A stretch of 64,000 nucleotides of DNA from the NCBI GenBank assembly GCA_027574665.1, contig CM050677.1, positions 1,745,273 to 1,809,272 on the forward strand. Reading direction: 5' to 3'. Position 1 is the first letter of the stretch. Each line of letters opens with the position of its first letter. The position numbers and the translations under genes are program-made. The notes under the pieces were generated by a model. That model ran no database searches, was not told the origin of the DNA, and saw nothing but the letters and a program-made list of their open reading frames with translations. The stretch comes from Rhynochetos jubatus. Taxonomy: Eukaryota > Chordata > Aves > Eurypygiformes > Rhynochetidae. Below are positions 10,501 through 24,100 of this stretch, piece by piece.

Positions 10501-10821
10501 TGCTTGCAATCTCCAGTTCCAACAGTGCCACAGTTCCTCGGCAACAGAAAGAGCTAGGAAGGAATTGCTTACGCTGTTTTCTCTCGCTGTGCTCTCGCAG
10601 TTCGTTCCCTTTTCGGCAGAGCGCGGGACCGCTTGCAAAGCTTAGAAACAAAGCTCTCCCTTTTCCTCCAAAAGGGAAAGAGCTACGAGGGAATTTCTTA
10701 GCGAAACCTTGTTTGTTTTGGCAGAGCACTGCATGCCTCTTAAGACAGAGCTCTGTATCCCCGGGAAAGTCGAAATCCACAGGGTCACCTTCTCTGTGCT
10801 AACAGGCTCGGAGAGGCTGGA
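7518..10821. repeat. Seven-unit block, copy 1
   Basis: Ordered units: 7518 (p302 G, p341 A, p353 G), 7990 (p222 G), 8462 (p262 C), 8934 (p41 C), 9406 (p353 T), 9878 (p84 C, p143 T) and 10350 (p41 C, p304 G). The same marker order recurs 9 units later at 11766, with one unit fewer. This supports duplication of a segment of about 3.3 kb. Confidence 0.75.
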
Positions 10822-11765
10822 ATGCGCGGCTCGTTGAAGCGTCTGCCCGAACACGGACATCTGAAGCAGCACTGTAATGCGACCAAACAGAAAGAGTTAG
10901 GAGAGAATTTCTTGTCCCTTCTTGCTGCGCCTTTGCAGAGCACTGCGTGCCAGAGCAGCCGGATCGCTGTGTTGCTTGCAATCTCCAGTTCCAACAGTGC
11001 CACAGTTCCTCGGCAACAGAAAGAGCTAGGAAGGAATTGCTTACGCTCTTTTCTCTCGCTGTGCTCTCGCAGTTCGTTCCCTTTTCGGCAGAGCGCGGGA
11101 CCTCTTGCAAAGCTTAGAAACAAAGCTCTCCCTTTTCCTCCAAAAGGGAAAGAGCTACGAGGGAATTTCTTAGCGAAACCTTGTTTGTTTTGGCAGAGCA
11201 CTGCATGCCTCTTAAGACAGAGCTCTGTATCCCCGGGAAAGTCGAAATCCACAGGGTCACCTTCTCTGTGCTAACAGGCTCGGAGAGGCTCGAATGCGCG
11301 GCTCGTTGAAGCGTCTGCCCGAACACGGACATCTGAAGCAGCACTGTAATGCGACCAAACAGAAAGAGTTAGGAGAGAATTTCTTGTCCCTTCTTGCTGC
11401 GCCTTTGCAGAGCACTGCGTGCCAGAGCAGCCGGACCGCTGTGTTGCTTGCAATCTCCAGTTCCAACAGTGCCACAGTTCCTCGGCAACAGAAAGAGCTA
11501 GGAAGGAATTGCTTACGCTGTTTTCTCTCGCTGTGCTCTAGCAGTTCCTTCCCTTTTCGGCAGAGCGCGGGACCGCTTGCAAAGCTTAGAAACAAACCTC
11601 TCCCTTTTCCTCCAAAAGGGAAAGAGCTACGAGGGAATTTCTTAGCGAAACCTTGTTTGTTTTGGCAGAGCACTGCATGCCTCTTAAGACAGAGCTCTGT
11701 ATCCCCGGGAAAGTCGAAATCCACAGGGTCACCTTCTCTGTGCTAACAGGCTCGGAGAGGCTCGA

Positions 11766-14597
11766 ATGCGCGGCTCGTTGAAGCGTCTGCCCGAACACGG
11801 ACATCCGAAGCAGCACTGTAATGCGACCAAACAGAAAGAGTTAGGAGAGAATTTCTTGTCCCTTCTTGCTGCGCCTTTGCAGAGCACTGCGTGCCAGAGC
11901 AGCCGGACCGCTGTGTTGCTTGCAATCTCCAGTTCCAACAGTGCCACAGTTCCTCGGCAACAGAAAGAGCTAGGAAGGAATTGCTTACGCTGTTTTCTCT
12001 CGCTGTGCTCTAGCAGTTCGTTCCCTTTTCGGCAGAGCGCGGGACCGCTTGCAAAGCTTAGAAACAGACCTCTCCCTTTTCCTCCAAAAGGGAAAGAGCT
12101 ACGAGAGAATTTCTTAGGGAAACCTTGTTTGTTTTGGCAGAGCACTGCATGCCTCTTAAGACAGAGCTCTGTATCCCCGGGAAAGTCGAAATCCACAGGG
12201 TCACCTTCTCTGTGCTAACAGGCTCGGAGAGGCTCGAATGCGCGGCTCGTTGAAGCGTCTGCCCGAACACGGACATCTGAAGCAGCACTGTAATGCGACC
12301 AAACAGAAAGAGTTAGGAGAGAATTTCTTGTCCCTTCTTGCTGCGCCTTTGCAGAGCACTGCGTGCCAGAGCAGCCGGATCGCTGTGTTGCTTGCAATCT
12401 CCAGTTCCAACAGTGCCACAGTTCCTCGGCAACAGAAAGAGCTAGGAAGGAATTGCTTGCGCTGTTTTCTCTCGCTGTGCTCTAGCAGTTCGTTCCCTTT
12501 TCGGCAGAGCGCGGGACCGCTTGCAAAGCTTAGAAACAAAGCTCTCCCTTTTCCTCCAAAAGGGAAAGAGCTACGAGGGAATTTCTTAGCGAAACCTTGT
12601 TTGTTTTGGCAGAGCACTGCATGCCTCTTAAGACAGAGCTCTGTATCCCCGGGAAAGTCGAAATCCACAGGGTCACCTTCTCTGTGCTAACAGGCTCGGA
12701 GAGGCTGGAATGCGCGGCTCGTTGAAGCGTCTGCCCGAACACGGACATCTGAAGCAGCACTGTAATGCGACCAAACAGAAAGAGTTAGGAGAGAATTTCT
12801 TGTCCCTTCTTGCTGCGCCTTTGCAGAGCACTGCGTGCCAGAGCAGCCGGATCGCTGTGTTGCTTGCAATCTCCAGTTCCAACAGTGCCACAGTTCCTCG
12901 GCAACAGAAAGAGCTAGGAAGGAATTGCTTACGCTGTTTTCTCTCGCTGTGCTCTCGCAGTTCGTTCCCTCTTCGGCAGAGCGCGGGACCGCTTGCAAAG
13001 CTTAGAAACAAACCTCTCCCTTTTCCTCCAAAAGGGAAAGAGCTACGAGGGAATTTCTTAGCGAAACCTTGTTTGTTTTGGCAGAGCACTGCATGCCTCT
13101 TAAGACAGAGCTCTGTATCCCCGGGAAAGTCGAAATCCACAGGGTCACCTTCTCTGTGCTAACAGGCTCGGAGAGGCTGGAATGCGCGGCTCGTTGAAGC
13201 GTCTGCCCGAACACGGACATCTGAAGCAGCACTGTAATGCGACCAAACAGAAAGAGTTAGGAGAGAATTTCTTGTCCCTTCTTGCTGCGCCTTTGCAGAG
13301 CACTGCGTGCCAGAGCAGCCGGACCGCTGTGTTGCTTGCAATCTCCAGTTCCAACAGTGCCACAGTTCCTCGGCAACAGAAAGAGCTAGGAAGGAATTGC
13401 TTACGCTGTTTTCTCTCGCTGTGCTCTCGCAGTTCGTTCCCTTTTCGGCAGAGCGCGGGACCGCTTGCAAAGCTTAGAAACAAAGCTCTCCCTTTTCCTC
13501 CAAAAGGGAAAGAGCTACGAGGGAATTTCTTAGTGAAACCTTGTTTGTTTTGGCAGAGCACTGCATGCCTCTTAAGACAGAGCTCTGTATCCCCGGGAAA
13601 GTCGAAATCCACAGGGTCACCTTCTCTGTGCTAACAGGCTCGGAGAGGCTGGAATGCGCGGCTCGTTGAAGCGTCTGCCCGAACACGGACATCTGAAGCA
13701 GCACTGTAATGCGACCAAACAGAAAGAGTTAGGAGACAATTTCTTGTCCCTTCTTGCTGCGCCTTTGCAGAGCACTGCGTGCCAGAGCAGCCGGATCGCT
13801 GTGTTGCTTGCAATCTCCAGTTCCAACAGTGCCACAGTTCCTCGGCAACAGAAAGAGCTAGGAAGGAATTGCTTACGCTGTTTTCTCTCGCTGTGCTCTA
13901 GCAGTTCGTTCCCTTTTCGGCAGAGCGCGGGACCGCTTGCAAAGCTTAGAAACAAACCTCTCCCTTTTCCTCCAAAAGGGAAAGAGCTACGAGGGAATTT
14001 CTTAGCGAAACCTTGTTTGTTTTGGCAGAGCACTGCATGCCTCTTAAGACAGAGCTCTGTATCCCCGGGAAAGTCGAAATCCACAGGGTCACCTTCTCTG
14101 TGCTAACAGGCTCGGAGAGGCTCGAATGCGCGGCTCGTTGAAGCGTCTGCCCGAACACGGACATCCGAAGCAGCACTGTAATGCGACCAAACAGAAAGAG
14201 TTAGGAGAGAATTTCTTGTCCCTTCTTGCTGCGCCTTTGCAGAGCACTGCGTGCCAGAGCAGCCGGATCGCTGTGTTGCTTGCAATCTCCAGTTCCAACA
14301 GTGCCACAGTTCCTCGGCAACAGAAAGAGCTAGGAAGGAATTGCTTACGCTGTTTTCTCTCGCTGTGCTCTCGCAGTTCGTTCCCTTTTCGGCAGAGCGC
14401 GGGACCGCTTGCAAAGCTTAGAAACAAACCTCTCCCTTTTCCTCCAAAAGGGAAAGAGCTACGAGGGAATTTCTTAGCGAAACACTGTTTGTTTTGGCAG
14501 AGCACTGCATGCCTCTTAAGACAGAGCTCTGTATCCCCGGGAAAGTCGAAATCCACAGGGTCACCTTCTCTGTGCTAACAGGCTCGGAGAGGCTGGA
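11766..14597. repeat. Six-unit block, copy 2
   Basis: Units 11766 (p302 G, p341 A, p353 G), 12238 (p222 G), 12710 (p262 C), 13182 (p353 T), 13654 (p84 C, p143 T) and 14126 (p41 C) repeat the order of 7518-10821. The counterpart of 8934 is missing, so the offset changes from 9 to 8 units within the block. Individual units have since exchanged other variants, for example p304 G in 12238 and 13182. Confidence 0.75.
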
Positions 14598-16957
14598 ATG
14601 CGCGGCTCGTTGAAGCGTCTGCCCGAACACGGACATCTAAAGCAGCACTGTAATGCGACCAAACAGAAAGAGTTAGGAGAGAATTTCTTGTCCCTTCTTG
14701 CTGCGCCTTTGCAGAGCACTGCGTGCCAGAGCAGCCGGACCGCTGTGTTGCTTGCAATCTCCAGTTCCAACAGTGCCACAGTTCCTCGGCAACAGAAAGA
14801 GCTAGGAAGGAATTGCTTACGCTGTTTTCTCTCGCTGTGCTCTAGCAGTTCGTTCCCTTTTCGGCAGAGCGCGGGGCCGCTTGCAAAGCTTAGAAACAAA
14901 CCTCTCCCTTTTCCTCCAAAAGGGAAAGAGCTACGAGGGAATTTCTTAGCGAAACCTTGTTTGTTTTGGCAGAGCACTGCATGCCTCTTAAGACAGAGCT
15001 CTGTATCCCCGGGAAAGTCGAAATCCACAGGGTCACCTTCTCTGTGCTAACAGGCTCGCAGAGGCTCGAATGCGCGGCTCGTTGAAGCGTCTGCCCGAAC
15101 ACGGACATCTAAAGCAGCACTGTAATGCGACCAAACAGAAAGAGTTAGGAGAGAATTTCTTGTCCCTTCTTGCTGCGCCTTTGCAGAGCACTGCGTGCCA
15201 GAGCAGCCGGATCGCTGTGTTGCTTGCAATCTCCAGTTCCAACAGTGCCACAGTTCCTCGGCAACAGAAAGAGCTAGGAAGGAATTGCTTACGCTCTTTT
15301 CTCTCGCTGTGCTCTAGCAGTTCGTTCCCTTTTCGGCAGAGCGCGGGACCGCTTGCAAAGCTTAGAAACAAACCTCTCCCTTTTCCTCCAAAAGGGAAAG
15401 AGCTGCGAGAGAATTTCTTAGCGAAACCTTGTTTGTTTTGGCAGAGCACTGCATGCCTCTTAAGACAGAGCTCTGTATCCCCGGGAAAGTCGAAATCCAC
15501 AGGGTCACCTTCTCTGTGCTAACAGGCTCCGAGAGGCTGGAATGCGCGGCTCGTTGAAGCGTCTGCCCGAACACGGACATCTAAAGCAGCACTGTTATGC
15601 GACCAAACAGAAAGAGTTAGGAGAGAATTTCTTGTCCCTTCTTGCTGAGCCTTTGCAGAGCACTGCGTGCCAGAGCAGCCGGATCGCTGTGTTGCTTGCA
15701 ATCTCCAGTTCCAACAGTGCCACAGTTCCTCGGCAACAGAAAGAGCTAGGAAGGAATTGCTTACGCTGTTTTCTCTCGCTGTGCTCTAGCAGTTCGTTCC
15801 CTTTTCGGCAGAGCGCGGGACCGCTTGCAAAGCTTAGAAACAAAGCTCTCCCTTTTCCTCCAAAAGGGAAAGAGCTACGAGGGAATTTCTTAGCGAAACC
15901 TTGTTTGTTTTGGCAGAGCACTGCATGCCTCTTAAGACAGAGCTCTGTATCCCCGGGAAAGTCGAAATCCACAGGGTCACCTTCTCTGTGCTAACAGGCT
16001 CGGAGAGGCTCGAATGCGCGGCTCGTTGAAGCGTCTGCCCGAACACGGACATCTGAAGCAGCACTGTAATGCGACCAAACAGAAAGAGTTAGGAGAGAAT
16101 TTCTTGTCCCTTCTTGCTGCGCCTTTGCAGAGCACTGCGTGCCAGAGCAGCCGGATCGCTGTGTTGCTTGCAATCTCCAGTTCCAACAGTGTCACAGTTC
16201 CTCGGCAACAGAAAGAGCTAGGAAGGAATTGCTTACGCTGTTTTCTCTCGCTGTGCTCTAGCAGTTCGTTCCCTTTTCGGCAGAGCGCGGGACCGCTTGC
16301 AAAGCTTAGAAACAAACCTCTCCCTTTTCCTCCAAAAGGGAAAGAGCTACGAGGGAATTTCTTAGCGAAACCTTGTTTGTTTTGGCAGAGCACTGCATGC
16401 CTCTTAAGACAGAGCTCTGTATCCCCGGGAAAGTCGAAATCCACAGGGTCACCTTCTCTGTGCTAACAGGCTCGGAGAGGCTGGAATGCGCGGCTCGTTG
16501 AAGCGTCTGCCCGAACACGGACATCCGAAGCAGCACTGTAATGCGACCAAACAGAAAGAGTTAGGAGAGAATTTCTTGTCCCTTCTTGCTGCGCCTTTGC
16601 AGAGCACTGCGTGCCAGAGCAGCCGGATCGCTGTGTTGCTTGCAATCTCCAGTTCCAACAGTGCCACAGTTCCTCGGCAACAGAAAGAGCTAGGAAGGAA
16701 TTGCTTACGCTGTTTTCTCTCGCTGTGCTCTCGCAGTTCGTTCCCTTTTCGGCAGAGCGCGGGACCGCTTGCAAAGCTTAGAAACAAACCTCTCCCTTTT
16801 CCTCCAAAAGGGAAAGAGCTACGAGGGAATTTCTTAGCGAAACCTTGTTTGTTTTGGCAGAGCACTGCATGCCTCTTAAGACAGAGCTCTGTATCCCCGG
16901 GAAAGTCGAAATCCACAGGGTCACCTTCCCTGTGCTAACAGGCTCGGAGAGGCTCGA
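14598..16957. repeat. Units with p42 = A and following pair
   Basis: Units 14598, 15070 and 15542 share ATCTAAAG at p42. 15070 also has C at p227, A at p341 and C at p462, like 4686 in the left flank. 15542 has the rare junction GGCTCC (15530) plus T at p55 (15596), otherwise seen together only at 46210-46276. Then 16014 and 16486 form the recurrent pair p143 T followed by p41 C with p247 C. Confidence 0.7.
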
Positions 16958-17392
16958 ATGCGCGGCTCGTTGAAGCGTCTGCCCGAACACGGACATCTGA
17001 AGCAGCACTGTAATGCGACCAAACAGAAAGAGTTAGGAGAGAATTTCTTGTCCCTTCTTGCTGCGCCTTTGCAGAGCACTGCGTGCCAGAGCAGCCGGAC
17101 CGCTGTGTTGCTTGCAATCTCCAGTTCCAACAGTGCCACAGTTCCTCGGCAACAGAAAGAGCTAGGAAGGAATTGCTTACGCTGTTTTCTCTCGCTGTGC
17201 TCTAGCAGTTCGTTCCCTTTTCGGCAGAGCGCGGGACCGCTTGCAAAGCTTAGAAACAAAGCTCTCCCTTTTCCTCCAAAAGGGAAAGAGCTACGAGGGA
17301 ATATCTTAGCGAAACCTTGTTTGTTTTGGCAGAGCACTGCATGCCTCTTAAGACAGAGCTCTGTATCCCCGGGAAAGTCGAAATCCACAGGG

Positions 17393-18190
17393 TCACCTTC
17401 TCTGTGCTAACAGGCTCGGAGAGGCTGGAATGCGCGGCTCGTTGAAGCGTCTGCCCGAACACGGACATCTGAAGCAGCACTGTAATGCGACCAAACAGGA
17501 AGAGTTAGGAGAGAATTTCTTGTCCCTTCTTGCTGCGCCTTTGCAGAGCACTGCGTGCCAGAGCAGCCGGACCGCTGTGTTGCTTGCAATCTCCAGTTCC
17601 AACAGTGCCACAGTTCCTCGGCAACAGAAAGAGCTAGGAAGGAATTGCTTACGCTGTTTTCTCTCGCTGTGCTCTCGCAGTTCGTTCCCTTTTCGGCAGA
17701 GCGCGGGACCGCTTGCAAAGCTTAGAAACAAAGCTCTCCCTTTTCCTCCAAAAGGGAAAGAGCTACGAGGGAATTTCTTAGCGAAACCTTGTTTGTTTTG
17801 GCAGAGCACTGCATGCCTCTTAAGACAGAGCTCTGTATCCCCGGGAAAGTCGAAATCCACAGGGTCACCTTCTCTGTGCTGACAGGCTCGGAGAGGCTCG
17901 AATGCGCGGCTCGTTGAAGCGTCTGCCCGAACACGGACATCTGAAGCAGCACTGTAATGCGACCAAACAGAAAGAGTTAGGAGAGAATTTCTTGTCCCTT
18001 CTTGCTGCGCCTTTGCAGAGCACTGCGTGCCAGAGCAGCCGGACCGCTGTGTTGCTTGCAATCTCCAGTTCCAACAGTGCCACAGTTCCTCGGCAACAGA
18101 AAGAGCTAGGAAGGAATTGCTTACGCTGTTTTCTCTCGCTGTGCTCTCGCAGTTCGTTCCCTTTTCGGCAGAGCGCGGGACCGCTTGCAA
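17393..18190 (-). other. Fused antisense open frame caused by one base change
   Basis: At 17881 the junction reads GCTGACAGG instead of GCTAACAGG (p452 A to G). On the minus strand this changes a TAG stop into CAG, joining two frames that are separate in all other units into one of 265 codons. On the plus strand the same change turns TAA into TGA, so the plus-strand frame still stops. The translation is only satellite sequence read through a unit boundary. I do not consider it a gene. Confidence 0.85.
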
Positions 18191-21100
18191 AGCTTAGAAA
18201 CAAACCTCTCCCTTTTCCTCCAAAAGGGAAAGAGCTACGAGGGAATTTCTTAGCGAAACCTTGTTTGTTTTGGCAGAGCACTGCATGCCTCTTAAGACAG
18301 AGCTCTGTATCCCCGGGAAAGTCGAAATCCACAGGGTCACCTTCCCTGTGCTAACAGGCTCGGAGAGGCTCGAATGCGCGGCTCGTTGAAGCGTCTGCCC
18401 GAACACGGACATCTGAAGCAGCACTGTAATGCGACCAAACAGAAAGAGTTAGGAGAGAATTTCTTGTCCCTTCTTGCTGCGCCTTTGCAGAGCACTGCGT
18501 GCCAGAGCAGCCGGACCGCTGTGTTGCTTGCAATCTCCAGTTCCAACAGTGCCACAGTTCCTCGGCAACAGAAAGAGCTAGGAAGGAATTGCTTACGCTG
18601 TTTTCTCTCGCTGTGCTCTAGCAGTTCGTTCCCTTTTCGGCAGAGCGCGGGACCGCTTGCAAAGCTTAGAAACAAAGCTCTCCCTTTTCCTCCAAAAGGG
18701 AAAGAGCTACGAGGGAATTTCTTAGCGAAACCTTGTTTGTTTTGGCAGAGCACTGCATGCCTCTTAAGACAGAGCTCTGTATCCCCGGGAAAGTCGAAAT
18801 CCACAGGGTCACCTTCTCTGTGCTAACAGGCTCGGAGAGGCTCGAATGCGCGGCTCGTTGAAGCGTCTGCCCGAACACGGACATCTGAAGCAGCACTGTA
18901 ATGCGACCAAACAGAAAGAGTTAGGAGAGAATTTCTTGTCCCTTCTTGCTGCGCCTTTGCAGAGCACTGCGTGCCAGAGCAGCCGGACCGCTGTGTTGCT
19001 TGCAATCTCCAGTTCCAACAGTGCCACAGTTCCTCGGCAACAGAAAGAGCTAGGAAGGAATTGCTTACGCTGTTTTCTCTCGCTGTGCTCTAGCAGTTCG
19101 TTCCCTTTTCGGCAGAGCGCGGGACCGCTTGCAAAGCTTAGAAACAAACCTCTCCCTTTTCCTCCAAAAGGGAAAGAGCTACGAGGGAATTTCTTAGGGA
19201 AACCTTGTTTGTTTTGGCAGAGCACTGCATGCCTCTTAAGACAGAGCTCTGTATCCCCGGGAAAGTCGAAATCCACAGGGTCACCTTCTCTGTGCTAACA
19301 GGCTCGGAGAGGCTCGAATGCGCGGCTCGTTGAAGCGTCTGCCCGAACACGGACATCTGAAGCAGCACTGTAATGCGACCAAACAGAAAGAGTTAGGAGA
19401 GAATTTCTTGTCCCTTCTTGCTGCGCCTTTGCAGAGCACTGCGTGCCAGAGCAGCCGGACCGCTGTGTTGCTTGCAATCTCCAGTTCCAACAGTGCCACA
19501 GTTCCTCGGCAACAGAAAGAGCTAGGAAGGAATTGCTTACGCTGTTTTCTCTCGCTGTGCTCTCGCAGTTCGTTCCCTTTTCGGCAGAGCGCGGGACCGC
19601 TTGCAAAGCTTAGAAACAAACCTCTCCCTTTTCCTCCAAAAGGGAAAGAGCTACGAGGGAATTTCTTAGCGAAACCTTGTTTGTTTTGGCAGAGCACTGC
19701 ATGCCTCTTAAGACAGAGCTCTGTATCCCCGGGAAAGTCGAAATCCACAGGGTCACCTTCTCTGTGCTAACAGGCTCGGAGAGGCTCGAATGCGCGGCTC
19801 GTTGAAGCGTCTGCCCGAACACGGACATCTGAAGCAGCACTGTAATGCGACCAAACAGAAAGAGTTAGGAGAGAATTTCTTGTCCCTTCTTGCTGCGCCT
19901 TTGCAGAGCACTGCGTGCCAGAGCAGCCGGACCGCTGTGTTGCTTGCAATCTCCAGTTCCAACAGTGCCACAGTTCCTCGGCAACAGAAAGAGCTAGGAA
20001 GGAATTGCTTACGCTGTTTTCTCTCGCTGTGCTCTCGCAGTTCGTTCCCTTTTCGGCAGAGCGCGGGACCGCTTGCAAAGCTTAGAAACAAAGCTCTCCC
20101 TTTTCCTCCAAAAGGGAAAGAGCTACGAGGGAATTTCTTAGCGAAACCTTGTTTGTTTTGGCAGAGCACTGCATGCCTCTTAAGACAGAGCTCTGTATCC
20201 CCGGGAAAGTCGAAATCCACAGGGTCACCTTCTCTGTGCTAACAGGCTCGGAGAGGCTCGAATGCGCGGCTCGTTGAAGCGTCTGCCCGAACACGGACAT
20301 CTGAAGCAGCACTGTAATGCGACCAAACAGAAAGAGTTAGGAGAGAATTTCTTGTCCCTTCTTGCTGCGCCTTTGCAGAGCACTGCGTGCCAGAGCAGCC
20401 GGACCGCTGTGTTGCTTGCAATCTCCAGTTCCAACAGTGCCACAGTTCCTCGGCAACAGAAAGAGCTAGGAAGGAATTGCTTACGCTGTTTTCTCTCGCT
20501 GTGCTCTCGCAGTTCGTTCCCTTTTCGGCAGAGCGCGGGACCGCTTGCAAAGCTTAGAAACAAACCTCTCCCTTTTCCTCCAAAAGGGAAAGAGCTACGA
20601 GGGAATTTCTTAGCGAAACCTTGTTTGTTTTGGCAGAGCACTGCATGCCTCTTAAGACAGAGCTCTGTATCCCCGGGAAAGTCGAAATCCACAGGGTCAC
20701 CTTCCCTGTGCTAACAGGCTCGGAGAGGCTCGAATGCGCGGCTCGTTGAAGCGTCTGCCCGAACACGGACATCTGAAGCAGCACTGTAATGCGACCAAAC
20801 AGAAAGAGTTAGGAGAGAATTTCTTGTCCCTTCTTGCTGCGCCTTTGCAGAGCACTGCGTGCCAGAGCAGCCGGACCGCTGTGTTGCTTGCAATCTCCAG
20901 TTCCAACAGTGCCACAGTTCCTCGGCAACAGAAAGAGCTAGGAAGGAATTGCTTACGCTGTTTTCTCTCGCTGTGCTCTAGCAGTTCGTTCCCTTTTCGG
21001 CAGAGCGCGGGACCGCTTGCAAAGCTTAGAAACAAAGCTCTCCCTTTTCCTCCAAAAGGGAAAGAGCTACGAGGGAATTTCTTAGCGAAACCTTGTTTGT

Positions 21101-24100
21101 TTTGGCAGAGCACTGCATGCCTCTTAAGACAGAGCTCTGTATCCCCGGGAAAGTCGAAATCCACAGGGTCACCTTCTCTGTGCTAACAGGCTCGGAGAGG
21201 CTCGAATGCGCGGCTCGTTGAAGCGTCTGCCCGAACACGGACATCTGAAGCAGCACTGTAATGCGACCAAACAGGAAGAGTTAGGAGAGAATTTCTTGTC
21301 CCTTCTTGCTGCGCCTTTGCAGAGCACTGCGTGCCAGAGCAGCCGGATCGCTGTGTTGCTTGCAATCTCCAGTTCCAACAGTGCCACAGTTCCTCGGCAA
21401 CAGAAAGAGCTAGGAAGGAATTGCTTACGCTGTTTTCTCTCGCTGTGCTCTAGCAGTTCGTTCCCTTTTCGGCAGAGCGCGGGACCGCTTGCAAAGCTTA
21501 GAAACAAACCTCTCCCTTTTCCTCCAAAAGGGAAAGAGCTACGAGGGAATTTCTTAGCGAAACCTTGTTTGTTTTGGCAGAGCACTGCATGCCTCTTAAG
21601 ACAGAGCTCTGTATCCCCGGGAAAGTCGAAATCCACAGGGTCACCTTCTCTGTGCTAACAGGCTCGGAGAGGCTGGAATGCGCGGCTCGTTGAAGCGTCT
21701 GCCCGAACACGGACATCCGAAGCAGCACTGTAATGCGACCAAACAGAAAGAGTTAGGAGAGAATTTCTTGTCCCTTCTTGCTGCGCCTTTGCAGAGCACT
21801 GCGTGCCAGAGCAGCCGGATCGCTGTGTTGCTTGCAATCTCCAGTTCCAACAGTGCCACAGTTCCTCGGCAACAGAAAGAGCTAGGAAGGAATTGCTTAC
21901 GCTGTTTTCTCTCGCTGTGCTCTCGCAGTTCGTTCCCTTTTCGGCAGAGCGCGGGACCGCTTGCAAAGCTTAGAAACAAACCTCTCCCTTTTCCTCCAAA
22001 AGGGAAAGAGCTACGAGGGAATTTCTTAGCGAAACCTTGTTTGTTTTGGCAGAGCACTGCATGCCTCTTAAGACAGAGCTCTGTATCCCCGGGAAAGTCG
22101 AAATCCACAGGGTCACCTTCTCTGTGCTAACAGGCTCGGAGAGGCTGGAATGCGCGGCTCGTTGAAGCGTCTGCCCGAACACGGACATCTGAAGCAGCAC
22201 TGTAATGCGACCAAACAGAAAGAGTTAGGAGAGAATTTCTTGTCCCTTCTTGCTGCGCCTTTGCAGAGCACTGCGTGCCAGAGCAGCCGGACCGCTGTGT
22301 TGCTTGCAATCTCCAGTTCCAACAGTGCCACAGTTCCTCGGCAACAGAAAGAGCTAGGAAGGAATTGCTTACGCTGTTTTCTCTCGCTGTGCTCTCGCAG
22401 TTCGTTCCCTCTTCGGCAGAGCGCGGGACCGCTTGCAAAGCTTAGAAACAAACCTCTCCCTTTTCCTCCAAAAGGGAAAGAGCTACGAGAGAATTTCTTA
22501 GTGAAACCTTGTTTGTTTTGGCAGAGCACTGCATGCCTCTTAAGACAGAGCTCTGTATCCCCGGGAAAGTCGAAATCCACAGGGTCACCTTCTCTGTGCT
22601 AACAGGCTCGGAGAGGCTGGAATGCGCGGCTCGTTGAAGCGTCTGCCCGAACACGGACATCCGAAGCAGCACTGTAATGCGACCAAACAGAAAGAGTTAG
22701 GAGAGAATTTCTTGTCCCTTCTTGCTGCGCCTTTGCAGAGCACTGCGTGCCAGAGCAGCCGGATCGCTGTGTTGCTTGCAATCTCCAGTTCCAACAGTGC
22801 CACAGTTCCTCGGCAACAGAAAGAGCTAGGAAGGAATTGCTTACGCTGTTTTCTCTCGCTGTGCTCTCGCAGTTCGTTCCCTTTTCGGCAGAGCGCGGGA
22901 CCGCTTGCAAAGCTTAGAAACAAAGCTCTCCCTTTTCCTCCAAAAGGGAAAGAGCTACGAGGGAATTTCTTAGCGAAACCTTGTTTGTTTTGGCAGAGCA
23001 CTGCATGCCTCTTAAGACAGAGCTCTGTATCCCCGGGAAAGTCGAAATCCACAGGGTCACCTTCCCTGTGCTAACAGGCTCGGAGAGGCTCGAATGCGCG
23101 GCTCGTTGAAGCGTCTGCCCGAACACGGACATCTGAAGCAGCACTGTAATGCGACCAAACAGAAAGAGTTAGGAGAGAATTTCTTGTCCCTTCTTGCTGC
23201 GCCTTTGCAGAGCACTGCGTGCCAGAGCAGCCGGACCGCTGTGTTGCTTGCAATCTCCAGTTCCAACAGTGCCACAGTTCCTCGGCAACAGAAAGAGCTA
23301 GGAAGGAATTGCTTACGCTGTTTTCTCTCGCTGTGCTCTAGCAGTTCGTTCCCTTTTCGGCAGAGCGCGGGACCGCTTGCAAAGCTTAGAAACAAAGCTC
23401 TCCCTTTTCCTCCAAAAGGGAAAGAGCTACGAGGGAATTTCTTAGCGAAACCTTGTTTGTTTTGGCAGAGCACTGCATGCCTCTTAAGACAGAGCTCTGT
23501 ATCCCCGGGAAAGTCGAAATCCACAGGGTCACCTTCTCTGTGCTAACAGGCTCGGAGAGGCTCGAATGCGCGGCTCGTTGAAGCGTCTGCCCGAACACGG
23601 ACATCTGAAGCAGCACTGTAATGCGACCAAACAGGAAGAGTTAGGAGAGAATTTCTTGTCCCTTCTTGCTGCGCCTTTGCAGAGCACTGCGTGCCAGAGC
23701 AGCCGGACCGCTGTGTTGCTTGCAATCTCCAGTTCCAACAGTGCCACAGTTCCTCGGCAACAGAAAGAGCTAGGAAGGAATTGCTTACGCTGTTTTCTCT
23801 CGCTGTGCTCTCGCAGTTCGTTCCCTTTTCGGCAGAGCGCGGGACCGCTTGCAAAGCTTAGAAACAAAGCTCTCCCTTTTCCTCCAAAAGGGAAAGAGCT
23901 ACGAGGGAATTTCTTAGCGAAACCTTGTTTGTTTTGGCAGAGCACTGCATGCCTCTTAAGACAGAGCTCTGTATCCCCGGGAAAGTCGAAATCCACAGGG
24001 TCACCTTCTCTGTGCTAACAGGCTCGGAGAGGCTCGAATGCGCGGCTCGTTGAAGCGTCTGCCCGAACACGGACATCTGAAGCAGCACTGTAATGCGACC

